Positions 8,622 to 17,979 of a stretch of DNA of 64,000 nt are shown here, piece after piece. Made by a program: the position numbers and the translations under genes. The notes beneath the pieces were generated by a model. The model was not told the origin of the DNA. It searched no databases and worked only from the letters and a program-made list of their open reading frames with translations. The stretch's first letter is position 1, and every line of letters begins with the position of its first letter. The stretch comes from Fibrobacter sp. GTDB lineage: Bacteria; Fibrobacterota; Fibrobacteria; Fibrobacterales; Fibrobacteraceae. The stretch lies in NCBI GenBank assembly GCA_017526585.1, contig JAFXRC010000037.1:85353-149352 (forward strand), read 5' to 3'.

Positions 8622-9343
8622 GCTTCCTCCTTGCAGGTTCTGTCATCCGTTTCATCTAAATCCTTTATCGGGAAAAAGGCTGCGCCAAGGAGCGATGCCA
8701 CCAGGGCGCAGATGATGATCGCAAAGCCGACCGTGACGCCGCTAAGGGCGGGCACATACTTGAACGCAAAGCTGCACGCAATCGCAATAAGCACCGCAAT
8801 GAGCGTCGGACGATGCACCTTCATTTGCGGGACAACAATCGCTACGAACATTCCGTAAAGGGCGACCCCCAGGGCGTTCGTCACAATCGCCGGAAGAATT
8901 TCACCACAAATAGCACCGCACATCGTTCCCGAAGACCAGCCAATGTACGGGAGCACCATGAGCCCCGCAAAATAACGCGCCGTCACAGGTTCAGTTTGGC
9001 TTACCGCAAGGGCGTAGATTTCATCGGTAATGCCTGTCGCAAGAAGCAGACGCTTGAACAAGCCAAAATTCGGCGCCACCTTCTGCGACAAGGATATCGC
9101 CATCAGGCTGTAGCGCAAGTTAATAAAGAATGTGGCAATCGCCATTTCGATGAATGTGCCAGCGGCATCGGACATGATCTGGAGCCCCGCGAACTGCCCC
9201 GCCGAAGTAAGGTTCGTCATCGAGATAAAGGTGACCAGAGGCCAACTCAACAACTTGGAGCCGGCGATTCCAAATGAAAATGACACGGCAAAGTAGCCGA
9301 GACCAATCGGGAGACCGTCCTTGACACCGTTAGAAAATTTCAT
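8618..9343 (-). CDS. azlC: AzlC family branched-chain amino acid exporter, large subunit
   Basis: Large subunit of the AzlCD inner-membrane exporter. 241 residues with seven to eight hydrophobic stretches. Recognisable family features: start MKFSNGVKDGLPIGLGYFAVSFSFG and the segment SAGQFAGLQIM. I chose the ATG at 9343 because it begins the conserved region; the frame is open to 9400 but lacks family similarity. There is no Shine-Dalgarno site; TATATTTG lies six bases upstream of the ATG on the minus strand, which suggests a leaderless message. It is coupled to azlD by a four-base overlap. Confidence 0.88.
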   Translation of the reverse strand: MKFSNGVKDGLPIGLGYFAVSFSFGIAGSKLLSWPLVTFISMTNLTSAGQFAGLQIMSDAAGTFIEMAIATFFINLRYSLMAISLSQKVAPNFGLFKRLLLATGITDEIYALAVSQTEPVTARYFAGLMVLPYIGWSSGTMCGAICGEILPAIVTNALGVALYGMFVAIVVPQMKVHRPTLIAVLIAIACSFAFKYVPALSGVTVGFAIIICALVASLLGAAFFPIKDLDETDDRTCKEEA

Positions 9344-9444
9344 GCGACAAATATAGAAAAAATCAACAGCAGAATTATGCAAATATGCAAATTTATGCAA
9401 AAATTGTAAACAGGTCTAGAGAAATGAGCACCAAAAAGGAAAAT

Positions 9445-9463
9445 GCCCGACATCATGCCGGGC
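9445..9463 (-). terminator. Terminator of the large repeat protein gene
   Basis: GC-rich hairpin GCCCGGC/GTCGGGC with a 5-base loop, followed on the minus strand by a T-rich tract, 28 bases after the stop at 9491. It would also separate the gene from azlC. Confidence 0.7.
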
Positions 9464-9490
9464 ACATCTCAACGTTCGAGTTACGAAAGA

Positions 9491-12400
9491 TTACTTCACC
9501 ACGATTCTTGCAGAACGCACGGCGCCGTCGGTTGCGATACGCACAAGGTAGGAGCCTTGCGGCAACTGGCCAAGATCAAAGGTGCCGGAACCTGCAACAT
9601 GGTCGCGGTAGGTCACAATCAGGTTACCCATCATGTCGAAGACCTGCACGCGAACGGCAGAAGATTTCGACAGAGCGACCGTGAGCTTGTTGTCGGTAAA
9701 GCCGAACTTGAATGCGTTCGCCGCGGCAAAGACGCTGGTCGTGCCTTCGCTGCTGCTCGATTCATCCACACTGCTACTGGATTCTTCAGCGGAGCTAGAC
9801 GATTCCGCAGCGCTGCTGCTGGACTGAGAAGAACTTGAAATTTCCGGCTCGGAGACATTCAAGACAATGGAATAGACCGTGCCGCGAATGGTCACCTTTT
9901 CTGTATAGGTTCCCGGCTGGACATGCTCCGGAACGGTACCCGTGACAGTGAACTTGCCATCGATGATGTCGCTGAAATCCAAGTAGTACATGCCCCAGTT
10001 GCGCGTATACGAATCCACATTTTCAAATGTGATCGGTTCGATTTCGCCACCCACCACAGGGGATTGCTGGATTTCGCCCGTCACGACCACCTGAATTCCT
10101 TCAGAGGAGCTACTCGATTCTTCGGAGCTAGAGCTCGTTTCTTCAGAACTGCTAGAGGCTTCGCTACTGCTAGAAACTTCAGGTTCAGAGCTAGAGGATT
10201 CGGGTTCTTCGGAGCTAGACGATTTTTCGCTGCTGCTCGATTCTTCTGCGCTGGAGCTGGAAGCTTCGGAACTGGAGCTTAGCTCTTCGCTAGAAGAAGA
10301 CGCCTCGGAACTAGAGCTGATCTCTTCGCTTGAACTCGATTCCGCTTCGGAAGAGCTGCTCGCTTCGCTGCTACTAGACTCAGCCTCAGAAGAACTGCTC
10401 GTCTCGCTGCTGCTAGAAACTTCAATCTCGGAGCTAGAGGACGCAGGTTCCTCGGAACTCGACGATTCCGGTTCTTCGGAGCTCGACGATTCTTCGCTAC
10501 TGCTAGACTCTTCTTCGCTGGAGCTGGAAGTTTCGGAGCTCGAAGATTCCTCGGAGCTAGAACTAATCTCTTCGCTAGAGGAGCTTGCCTCGCTCGAAGA
10601 GGATGTCTCGCTGCTGCTCGACACTTCTACACTAGAACTCGATTCTTCAGAACTGCTAGAAGTTTCACTGCTGCTAGAAACTTCAATCTCGGAGCTAGAG
10701 GACTCGGGTTCTTCGGAGCTCGACGATTCCGATTCTTCGGAGCTCGAAGACTGTGTCACCGTAATCCGCCCTGTCGTAGAAGTGTTGTTGTCTATACCCG
10801 TCACATCAACCGTAAAGACATACTCCTGTGCCGCAGCATCCACATCAACTCGTCCGAATATTTTGAACACCTTCGCATTTTCATCGAGCACCGCATCAAG
10901 TCCTGAAGGCAATCCCGACACTTCAGCACTTTCCAAATTCTCGTACCTATAGACAATCGGTTCTATCGTATCCCCCGCCATCACGGTCTGCACCGAGTCG
11001 CCACCAGCAAGCACAAACCTCGTTTCCTTGGACTTGTGCTTCACAATAATCTTGATACTAGCAGAATCATCATTGTCAGCGCCGTACACATTTACCTTCA
11101 CCGTATACTCACTGTCGCGGAGATTTTCATCTACCGCACCACGAATCGTGAGAGTCTTATTCGTCTTGTCCTTATAGATGTTGATTTCTCCACTGGGTAG
11201 TCCTTCAACAGAGGCCGAAGTCATATTGGCATACTTGAACACGACCGGAACCACTTCGGAGCCCGCCATCACGGTCTGCTCGGCAGGGCCTTCCACAAGT
11301 TCAATGGTCGTCATCGCGGGCTTGTGTTTCACCACAATCTTGCCTGTCACTTCCGTATCCGAGTCAATGCCCGTTACAGAGATCGTGTAAGTCCATGTCG
11401 AATCCGAAAGGCCTTCGGCAACCCTGCCCGAGAGCGTGTAGGTTTTCGCCTTTTCATCAAAGTCGGCTTGAATTCCTTTCGGAAGGTTTGTCGCCTTGGC
11501 CGCCTTGATGTTTTCATACCTGTAGACAATTGGCTGTATGGTATCGCCTGCCGTCACTGTTTGCGCGGCATTGTCACTAATGAGCGTAAACACAGGCACA
11601 ACAGGCTTATGAGACACGATAATCTTTACAGAGACAGACGCATCGTTATCGGCGCCAGTCACATTTATCGTCACAATGTATTCTTTATCTTGCAGAGAAT
11701 CTGCAACGGTTCCAGAAATCACCACAATCTCTTTCGTCTCATCAATTTCGGATGAGATCCCCGCAGGAATACCATCCACCTTGACGGATTTTGCATTGGC
11801 ATAGCTAAACACCAGTGTTTCAATCTTATCGCCCGCAGTCACCGTTTGATCAGCAGAACCCTCGGTAAGCGTCACCGTCGTTGTCTTCGGCTGATGTTTT
11901 ACGACAATATTCGCTGTTGCAGAAGCATTGTTATCCGGGCCAACAACATCCACTGTCACCGTGTATGTACTGTCCGAAAGCGCCGAATCTACCTCGCCAG
12001 AAACAGTCACCATCTGTTTTTCCTTATCCACCACAGCCGAAAGACCCTTAGGGAATCCATAGGTGGCAATAGAATCCGCGTGTTCATACTTGAACACGAG
12101 CGATTCAATCTTATTGCCCGCAGTCACCGTCTGTTCAGCAGAACCCCCGGCAAGCGTCACCGTCGTCGTCACCGGCTTATGCTTCACGATAATTTTACCC
12201 GTTACAACAAGGCTCGTATCAGATCCATGCGCCGTAATGGTGTAGTCATACTCATGGTCTGTAAGAGTATCAGCAACCGCCCCGACAATCGCATAAGTCG
12301 TTGACGTATCGTCCGTCACCAGTTTCAACCCCTGCGGAACACCACTTAATTCAGCTCTCACCACATTTGCATATTCATAGACAATCGGTCGAATTGCATT

Positions 12401-14572
12401 GCCCGCCGTCACCGTTTGCGAGTCATTGTTACTAATGAGCGTAAATACAGGCACAACAGGCTTATGCTTCACCACAATTTTTGCACTTGCAGAGGCATTA
12501 TTATCAGGGCCATACGCATTCACGGTAATCTCGTATTCTTTATCGAGAAGTGCAGCAGAAAGTGTTCCAGAAATCGTCACCGTCCGTTTGGCATTATCCA
12601 ATTCAGACGAAATTCCTTCTGGAAGTCCAAGCGTCATGACAGAATCAATGCTTGCGCACTGGAATACTAGCGTCTCTATCTTCTCGCCAGCCGTTACCGT
12701 CTGTTCGGTCTTGCCACTGACAAGGGAAACGGTCGTTGTCACCGGCTTGTGCTTCACCGTAATCTTTCCGGATACTACCGTATCAGAATCAACCCCTTCC
12801 ACCGAAAGCGTGTAGTCATATTCATAATCTGTGAGTGAATCTGCAACTGTACCAGAAATCGTATAGGTCTTAGCATTTTCATCCTTTGCGACATTCAAGC
12901 CCTGAGGAAGACCTGCAGCAACCACTCGTTTAATGTTAGTATACTGGTAAACAATCGGCTCAACCGCATTGCCCGCAGTTACCGTCTGATTTGCATTGTT
13001 TGTAGTCAGCGTAAATGTCGGAGCAACCGCCTTATGTCTCACCGTAACCCACAGGGTATCGGTTGCATCATTATCTACACCAGTTGCAAGCAAAGCAACA
13101 AAATACTTTCCTTCACTAAGCGACGAACTCACCGTACCGGAAATTGTCACTAACGAATTATTCTGATCAGGAGCATAATTAAGATTAATCGAGCGAGCAA
13201 CACTAAGGGATTTTATATTGGCATATTTGATTACAACCGGAACGATATCGTCGCCCGGATACACTTCCTGATTCAAACTTCCACTCACCAGCTGCAGAGT
13301 CGTTGTCACCGGCTTGTGCTTCACCGTAATTTTACCAGACACCTCTTCCTTAGTCGAATCGACCCCTGTAATCACAAGTTTATAGTTATAGGTGCTGTCC
13401 ATCAGAGACTCGTTGACGGAGCCTGAAATCGTATAGGTCTTGGTACTTTCATTATAGGAGCCATTCACCCCTCTCGGGAAACCCGACGGCTTTATCGATG
13501 TGAAGTTTTCGCACTTGTAGACAATCGACCCAATGGAATCGCCTGCAGTCACCGTCTGATTTGCGTTGCCGCTCTTCAGTTCGACAGCAAGCTTCAGGTC
13601 TTCCTGGCTAGATGAAGAAATCGAGATGGCGTGGGTCGATGTAAAATTGTAATAGCTTTGGTCCGGGTCCTGGATGGTAAGGCCAATGACCCCATCCTGG
13701 ATTCGCATTCCCAGCGTATCCACAGAAAGCCATTCCTTATAGTCGTCATTACTGCCGCCGCCGACACCATAGCCATCATCGGCAATAATTTTCTTGCCAC
13801 CCATGGCAGCACTTGCACCTGCCCAAGTAAGCATATTGTTATTGTCGTTACGGATTCGGCTCTGGTTACCCTGGGTGCGGCCACCCGAAGTAAACAGGTA
13901 GTCCACCTTGCTCTTGTCAAAATGACTGTACCACGTCTTGATATCGTCGTTCAACCAGGGCGAGATGTCCACGGCAATTTTTGCATTCGGCAACGCGGAC
14001 TTGATGGTACTCACAATGCTGTTGAAATAGTAGCCAGTAAGGGAATCGTCCGGAATGCCGCCCCCCACTTGTTCAAAGCGGCCTTCGCGAGCGTCTCCCG
14101 AAACGGAATACTGGAAAAAGTCAGGCTCAATCAGCCAGACGGTCGTTCCGACCGTTCCATTTTTTTTAAAATCGTTTGCAATTCCCTGAGCGTAAGAACG
14201 ATAGCGAGAAAGGATGTTCGTCCAGCTCGTACGAATCGTCTGCGCTCCGTTGGTGCAATGGTTCGGGAAACCCACATCGCAATCGGAAAAGCCCTGGTCC
14301 TTGTCGTATTCCGCAATCACATAGGCATAAATGACCGGGGTCAGATTCGTTTCCCTGCAAACCCTGACCATTTCACCTTCCCAATAGGTATTATAGGACT
14401 CGTTGTCACCAAGCCAAATGGCAAGGTGCGAAAGTCCCTTACCGGAAACGGAACTAGCATTAAGTCCCGAAGCCCACTGTCTTCCAAAATTGAAGTGGTC
14501 TTCGCTAAAGGCAGCGAACGAAGCTGTTGCCAAAAGCAGCAAGCAGAAAAGAAAGGCTATTTTATTTTTCAT
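9491..14572 (-). CDS. Giant secreted protein: TIM-barrel-like domain, ten beta repeats, Ser-rich linkers, C-terminal sorting-type domain
   Basis: 1693 residues. Signal peptide 1-20. Residues about 21-315 look like an (alpha/beta)8 carbohydrate-active domain: LSHLAIWLGDN, VIYAYVIAEYD, TTVWLIEPDFF (acidic Glu at a strand end), KIAVDISPWLND, IIADDGYG. I cannot assign a glycoside hydrolase family. Residues about 335-1270 are ten tandem units of about 93 residues, each with QTVTAGD.I.PIVY.Y near the start and TISGTV then VKHKPV near the end. Then a Ser/Glu linker (about 1275-1496), an eleventh degenerate unit (1497-1575), a second Ser linker, and a C-terminal domain (about 1613-1693: VRVQVFDMMGNLIVTY...LPQGSYLVRI) resembling type IX secretion sorting domains. 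It lies directly downstream of the GH5 cellulase gene. Likely a polysaccharide-binding or -degrading surface protein; catalysis is inference. Confidence 0.85.
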   Translation of the reverse strand: MKNKIAFLFCLLLLATASFAAFSEDHFNFGRQWASGLNASSVSGKGLSHLAIWLGDNESYNTYWEGEMVRVCRETNLTPVIYAYVIAEYDKDQGFSDCDVGFPNHCTNGAQTIRTSWTNILSRYRSYAQGIANDFKKNGTVGTTVWLIEPDFFQYSVSGDAREGRFEQVGGGIPDDSLTGYYFNSIVSTIKSALPNAKIAVDISPWLNDDIKTWYSHFDKSKVDYLFTSGGRTQGNQSRIRNDNNNMLTWAGASAAMGGKKIIADDGYGVGGGSNDDYKEWLSVDTLGMRIQDGVIGLTIQDPDQSYYNFTSTHAISISSSSQEDLKLAVELKSGNANQTVTAGDSIGSIVYKCENFTSIKPSGFPRGVNGSYNESTKTYTISGSVNESLMDSTYNYKLVITGVDSTKEEVSGKITVKHKPVTTTLQLVSGSLNQEVYPGDDIVPVVIKYANIKSLSVARSINLNYAPDQNNSLVTISGTVSSSLSEGKYFVALLATGVDNDATDTLWVTVRHKAVAPTFTLTTNNANQTVTAGNAVEPIVYQYTNIKRVVAAGLPQGLNVAKDENAKTYTISGTVADSLTDYEYDYTLSVEGVDSDTVVSGKITVKHKPVTTTVSLVSGKTEQTVTAGEKIETLVFQCASIDSVMTLGLPEGISSELDNAKRTVTISGTLSAALLDKEYEITVNAYGPDNNASASAKIVVKHKPVVPVFTLISNNDSQTVTAGNAIRPIVYEYANVVRAELSGVPQGLKLVTDDTSTTYAIVGAVADTLTDHEYDYTITAHGSDTSLVVTGKIIVKHKPVTTTVTLAGGSAEQTVTAGNKIESLVFKYEHADSIATYGFPKGLSAVVDKEKQMVTVSGEVDSALSDSTYTVTVDVVGPDNNASATANIVVKHQPKTTTVTLTEGSADQTVTAGDKIETLVFSYANAKSVKVDGIPAGISSEIDETKEIVVISGTVADSLQDKEYIVTINVTGADNDASVSVKIIVSHKPVVPVFTLISDNAAQTVTAGDTIQPIVYRYENIKAAKATNLPKGIQADFDEKAKTYTLSGRVAEGLSDSTWTYTISVTGIDSDTEVTGKIVVKHKPAMTTIELVEGPAEQTVMAGSEVVPVVFKYANMTSASVEGLPSGEINIYKDKTNKTLTIRGAVDENLRDSEYTVKVNVYGADNDDSASIKIIVKHKSKETRFVLAGGDSVQTVMAGDTIEPIVYRYENLESAEVSGLPSGLDAVLDENAKVFKIFGRVDVDAAAQEYVFTVDVTGIDNNTSTTGRITVTQSSSSEESESSSSEEPESSSSEIEVSSSSETSSSSEESSSSVEVSSSSETSSSSEASSSSEEISSSSEESSSSETSSSSEEESSSSEESSSSEEPESSSSEEPASSSSEIEVSSSSETSSSSEAESSSSEASSSSEAESSSSEEISSSSEASSSSEELSSSSEASSSSAEESSSSEKSSSSEEPESSSSEPEVSSSSEASSSSEETSSSSEESSSSSEGIQVVVTGEIQQSPVVGGEIEPITFENVDSYTRNWGMYYLDFSDIIDGKFTVTGTVPEHVQPGTYTEKVTIRGTVYSIVLNVSEPEISSSSQSSSSAAESSSSAEESSSSVDESSSSEGTTSVFAAANAFKFGFTDNKLTVALSKSSAVRVQVFDMMGNLIVTYRDHVAGSGTFDLGQLPQGSYLVRIATDGAVRSARIVVK
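10085..10755 (-). repeat. Ser/Glu-rich linker coding repeat
   Basis: About 220 codons of low-complexity (S)3-5(E)1-2 units, using a mixture of Ser codons. Poly-Ser linkers like this separate domains in Fibrobacter secreted enzymes. Slippage or recombination could alter its length. Confidence 0.9.
10770..13565 (-). repeat. Ten tandem copies of a ~93-residue beta-type module
   Basis: Ten units of about 280 bases. Each begins near (N/E/D/S)QTVTAGD.I.(P/T)(I/L)V(Y/F), has a YxN/GLPxG core, and ends V.GxD(N/S)...I.VKHKP. The units alternate between two subtypes (V.T.TL.GG and V.PVFTLISNN), suggesting a two-unit duplication ancestor. A related single unit occurs in the neighbouring cellulase (about 15000-15260). 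Confidence 0.85.
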
Positions 14573-14624
14573 AACTACTAAAATAACTTTTTTGCATTCA
14601 AAAACCAGCCCCCGACAAGCAAAA

Positions 14625-14647
14625 AATCCTGGCTAGATGCCAGGATT
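14625..14647 (-). terminator. Terminator of the GH5 cellulase gene
   Basis: Near-perfect hairpin AATCCTGGC/GCCAGGATT, loop of five, followed on the minus strand by a T-run. It lies 47 bases after the cellulase stop and separates it from the giant gene that follows. Confidence 0.8.
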
Positions 14648-14693
14648 TTTGTCTAACCATATGGAATTGGTGTTTTTTGCTAGAAATCGCCTA

Positions 14694-17222
14694 TTACTTG
14701 ATATTGATGTGACGAATCAGGTTATTCGAGCCCGAACGCACACGCACAATGTAATGACCCTGGTGCAGATCTTCAAGGCTTACGGACCCGCGCACCTGTC
14801 CAAAGCTCGCCACAGGACTGCCCTGCATATCAAAGACATTGACCTGCGCCTGTTCGACACCGCCAATATGGAGCATGCGGTTTTCAACCGTCAGCGATAT
14901 CGGGCTAACGCGCTGAGCCATGGTGAACATAGCCTCGCTCGAAGACGTAGACGGATTGGTTTCTGAAGAACTCGATTTACCTTCCTGGCTGCTACTGGAT
15001 ACCGTAGCGGAGCTACTTTCGGCTGCTGTCACCGAGAGCTTGATTTCGTAAGGCTGATCGTTAATCATCAATGTTTCCGAGTATCCACCCGGCGGCAGAT
15101 AGCCCGGCACCGTACCAGACACCGTGACCACATTTCCTGACTGAGCAAAATCCAAGAAATGGAGGTTCCAAGTGGCGCGACTAAAGGTTTGCACATTCTT
15201 GAATGTAATCGTTTCGAACAGACCATTCTGAGCGACAATCTGGTTCAAGGAACCTTCAACAGAGACATCCGTGTTCTCGCTGCTGGAAGACGAGCTGTTC
15301 GCCACGGAAGAACTGGACCTTGTCGAAGAACTGCTTGCGACACTGCTAGAAGACTTCGCAGAACTCGAAGAGGACTTTGCGGAAGAGCTGCTAGCCACAG
15401 AAGAACTGGACCTTGCCGAGGAACTGCTCGCGACACTGCTAGAAGACTTCGCGGAACTGGAGGACCTTGCGGAGCTGCTGGAAGCAACACTCGAAGAAGA
15501 CTTTGCGGAAGAGCTGCTCGATGCCGGCGAAGGCACCGGCTTTATAGACCAGCCGCTGCAGCGCACATCGTCTACATACAGATAATTCTGGCTCGGCTGA
15601 TCGCCCTTGACTTCCCAGGTGAGCTTCGCAATGCGCTTTTTGGAAAGACTCACCGGATCGGGCCAAGCCTCCTGAGCTAGCATATCCCAAGGAATCGTCA
15701 CCGTCGTCCAGGTATTAGACGCAGACTTGTGAATCTGATGATAGCCGTAATCCAAGACTGCGGTATCTTCGGCCTTGAAGTTATGGGCAGCACCCTTATA
15801 CTTGTAAGAAATCTGCGTACAAGCGGAAAGGTCGTATGCAGTCTGCTTCTCATTCAAGGCAAGTCCGAGCGCAACATAGGGGTCATACAAATTATCACCC
15901 TGCGAAAGCTTGATTCCGGTGATACCCGCCACATACTTGGTGGAGTTTCCTGCCTTGGAACCTGCGATAACGACATTGTAGCCACCGCGAGCTCCTTCGC
16001 CGTTTGTAATCGTGGAAGCACCCAGGTCGCCGTCATCAGTATAGGCGTACCATTCGCCACCGGTAAAGGTGTAGCTGTCACCATCTTCCACATCATCGAT
16101 ATAGTCGGTGTAACCAGTCGGCATCGAGCTCGAAGAGCTTGCAATGGAACTGCTGGAGCTAGGAGTGCCGCTGCACGCCGTATAGGTTTTATTGGCAAGA
16201 CCGGCAAATACATTATCATTCACCCAGATGCCACTTGCAGAATAGTTCCAAGCCCCCTGTTCCGTGAAATAGGAAGCCGTTTCCTTCTTATTGGATACAG
16301 CCCAGTTTGCACCCGAAAGCTTATGCTTTTGCATCCAATCATACCAATCCTTGCTGCGTTCCTTGTACATGTTACCATTGCCACCCGGGCCGGAATTTCC
16401 CCATTCAGTCACAAACACGGAAAGTCCTGCATTCATCGCCGATACGGCATTGGCACCTTCTCGATTGGTTTCATGCTGACCCGCTTCATCGATACCGGCA
16501 TAAAAGTGGAACGTGTAAGCCACATTCTTGTCGTTAATCGGAGCACGTGCCGCTTCGTTCGGGTACTGGTCATACGACCTGTTTCCCACCACAATCAGAT
16601 TGTCGGAAAATTGGCGAATCGTCGAAACAATGGCATCGGCGTAGTTCTTGATTTCGTCCCAACTCTGCGATGTCGGCTCATTGAAAATTTCAAAAATGAC
16701 ATTATCCAACTTTCCATATTTTTCAGCCATGTAGTTGAAGAATACCTTTGCGCTGTCCACATTGCCAGACGCCTTGTGGCTATGGTAGTCGATAATCACA
16801 TAGATATCGTTTGCAACCGCAGCCTGAACCACAGCATCCATCATCTTCTGATAGCTATCCTTCTTGTCTCTTGTAAAGTAGTTTCCGCTGCCCCACTCTT
16901 CATCGACCCCCATCGGGGCGCGAATCAACTGAATTCCCTGTTTTTCGACAAGACCCGTTACATAATCAGCGGTCCAAAAAGGAGCGCCCACATCACTTGC
17001 AATGCTCCAGAAAAGGCTCATGCCCTGCACGACTACTTCGGCACCATCAGTAACACCCTTACAGGCACCGTAAATCTGCCCCTTGCCGTTAGAATTCTTG
17101 CCTGCCTGCAGCTGACCATACTGGCTTACCGGACCGACCCGGTTTGCCGCGAAAGTCGTAGAAAAGAGACCCAGGGAAAGTACCGCAAGAGCAAACCATT
17201 TTCTGCTGAATTTGAGTTCCAT
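14694..17222 (-). CDS. GH5 endoglucanase, multidomain, secreted
   Basis: 842 residues. Signal peptide 1-25 (cut after TTFA). The GH5 catalytic domain spans about 45-345. NEP at 181-183 gives acid/base Glu182, and VTEWG gives nucleophile Glu273; DYHSH at 145-149 and FHFYAG at 238-243 are further GH5 signatures. It should hydrolyse beta-1,4-glucan outside the cell. After a Ser linker (about 354-368) follows a CBM11-like beta-sandwich (about 372-565, ending LYVDDVRCSG). A long Ser/Ala linker (about 570-640) leads to one copy of the QTVTAGD-type module (about 645-735), a third Ser linker, and a C-terminal sorting-type domain (ISLTVENRML...VFDMQG...GHYIVRV). The start is supported by AGAGGATGT. 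A TAAATTTG box lies upstream at 17260-17253. GH5 subfamily not determined. Confidence 0.95.
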   Translation of the reverse strand: MELKFSRKWFALAVLSLGLFSTTFAANRVGPVSQYGQLQAGKNSNGKGQIYGACKGVTDGAEVVVQGMSLFWSIASDVGAPFWTADYVTGLVEKQGIQLIRAPMGVDEEWGSGNYFTRDKKDSYQKMMDAVVQAAVANDIYVIIDYHSHKASGNVDSAKVFFNYMAEKYGKLDNVIFEIFNEPTSQSWDEIKNYADAIVSTIRQFSDNLIVVGNRSYDQYPNEAARAPINDKNVAYTFHFYAGIDEAGQHETNREGANAVSAMNAGLSVFVTEWGNSGPGGNGNMYKERSKDWYDWMQKHKLSGANWAVSNKKETASYFTEQGAWNYSASGIWVNDNVFAGLANKTYTACSGTPSSSSSIASSSSSMPTGYTDYIDDVEDGDSYTFTGGEWYAYTDDGDLGASTITNGEGARGGYNVVIAGSKAGNSTKYVAGITGIKLSQGDNLYDPYVALGLALNEKQTAYDLSACTQISYKYKGAAHNFKAEDTAVLDYGYHQIHKSASNTWTTVTIPWDMLAQEAWPDPVSLSKKRIAKLTWEVKGDQPSQNYLYVDDVRCSGWSIKPVPSPASSSSSAKSSSSVASSSSARSSSSAKSSSSVASSSSARSSSSVASSSSAKSSSSSAKSSSSVASSSSTRSSSSVANSSSSSSENTDVSVEGSLNQIVAQNGLFETITFKNVQTFSRATWNLHFLDFAQSGNVVTVSGTVPGYLPPGGYSETLMINDQPYEIKLSVTAAESSSATVSSSSQEGKSSSSETNPSTSSSEAMFTMAQRVSPISLTVENRMLHIGGVEQAQVNVFDMQGSPVASFGQVRGSVSLEDLHQGHYIVRVRSGSNNLIRHINIK

Positions 17223-17252
17223 ACATCCTCTTCGAATTCAAATGTCCAAGAC

Positions 17253-17260
17253 CAAATTTA
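17253..17260 (-). promoter_or_regulatory. TAAATTTG box upstream of the cellulase
   Basis: On the minus strand TAAATTTGG lies 31 bases before the ATG of the GH5 gene. I see no good -35 hexamer at the expected distance, so this is a weaker promoter call than those for the tRNAs. Confidence 0.4.
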
Positions 17261-17394
17261 GCTTTTGAGGTCCTATTTTCCACGTGATTTTAAGCACATA
17301 ATTTTTTTATAAGGATACGGGCGTATACATAAAAGAACCGCCGGAATTAAATGTTCCGAATTCATAAAAGCGGGTTGTTTGAACAGCAAAAAAA

Positions 17395-17420
17395 GAACCC
17401 CTGCAATCATGCAGGGGTTC
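17395..17420 (-). terminator. Terminator after the small exported protein gene
   Basis: Perfect 11-base stem GAACCCCTGCA/TGCAGGGGTTC with a four-base loop, followed on the minus strand by an imperfect T-rich tract. It lies 25 bases after the stop at 17445. Confidence 0.8.
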
Positions 17421-17444
17421 CAAAAATTCACGAGCGAAAACGGA

Positions 17445-17882
17445 CTAGTTTTCGTTGTTGTGCATTTCCATCTGTTCGCGGTCCATCGTGTGCTGCAGGT
17501 ATTCCTTGAAGTCACGGTCGATGTTCACACCGTCGAGGTCGAGGTCATCGTTTTCCAACACGAACACGGCGCTCGGGTTATCGAGCCAGCCCACCACGTC
17601 CACCTGGTCAAGTTTCATGGACTTGTCGCCCGCGGCCTGTGCAACATATTCAATCTTGGATTTCTGAACCCAGCCCTGTCCGCAAGGTCCCTTCACGAGA
17701 ACTTCGGTGTCGCCGTCTTTCAGAATGGTAAGTTCATCATTGAAGCCCGCCGTGCAGACGACAGAACCGCCGTCCTTTTCCTTGGTCAGGTCAACGTCGC
17801 CCAACTTGGATTTCACTTTTTTGCCGGCACCGAAAGAGACGCCAACCAGCAAAGCGAGAGCAATAAAAAGCACCTTTTTCAT
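17445..17882 (-). CDS. Small exported protein, unknown function
   Basis: 145 residues with a signal peptide (MKKVLFIALALLVGVSFGAG). The mature part is short and beta-rich with two cysteines (VVCTAG, KGPCGQGWV), a pattern like a periplasmic SH3-type domain, then an acidic stretch (LENDDLDLDGVNIDRDF) and a His/Asn/Met-rich tail. I do not recognise a named family. It stands alone between the cellulase and the divergent mltG, with its own terminator. Confidence 0.65.
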   Translation of the reverse strand: MKKVLFIALALLVGVSFGAGKKVKSKLGDVDLTKEKDGGSVVCTAGFNDELTILKDGDTEVLVKGPCGQGWVQKSKIEYVAQAAGDKSMKLDQVDVVGWLDNPSAVFVLENDDLDLDGVNIDRDFKEYLQHTMDREQMEMHNNEN

Positions 17883-17942
17883 ATCTTTCCTCAGAAACAG
17901 GTTAAAAACTTAACAATGCAAGTAGGAATATACCTTTTATTT

Positions 17943-17971
17943 TTGACTTTCGTTAGGATTTCTTTTAAATT
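17943..17971 (+). promoter_or_regulatory. Promoter of mltG
   Basis: TTGACT, 17-base spacer, TAAATT (17966-17971). The ATG at 17980 is only eight bases after the -10 box, so the transcript should begin at or next to the start codon. No Shine-Dalgarno site is present. Confidence 0.6.
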
Positions 17972-17979
17972 TTTGCTGT

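Noticed and set aside
10085..10755. CRISPR-like array of short repeats
   Set aside because: Repeats are imperfect 9-15-base units encoding Ser/Glu residues in one open frame, without unique spacers.
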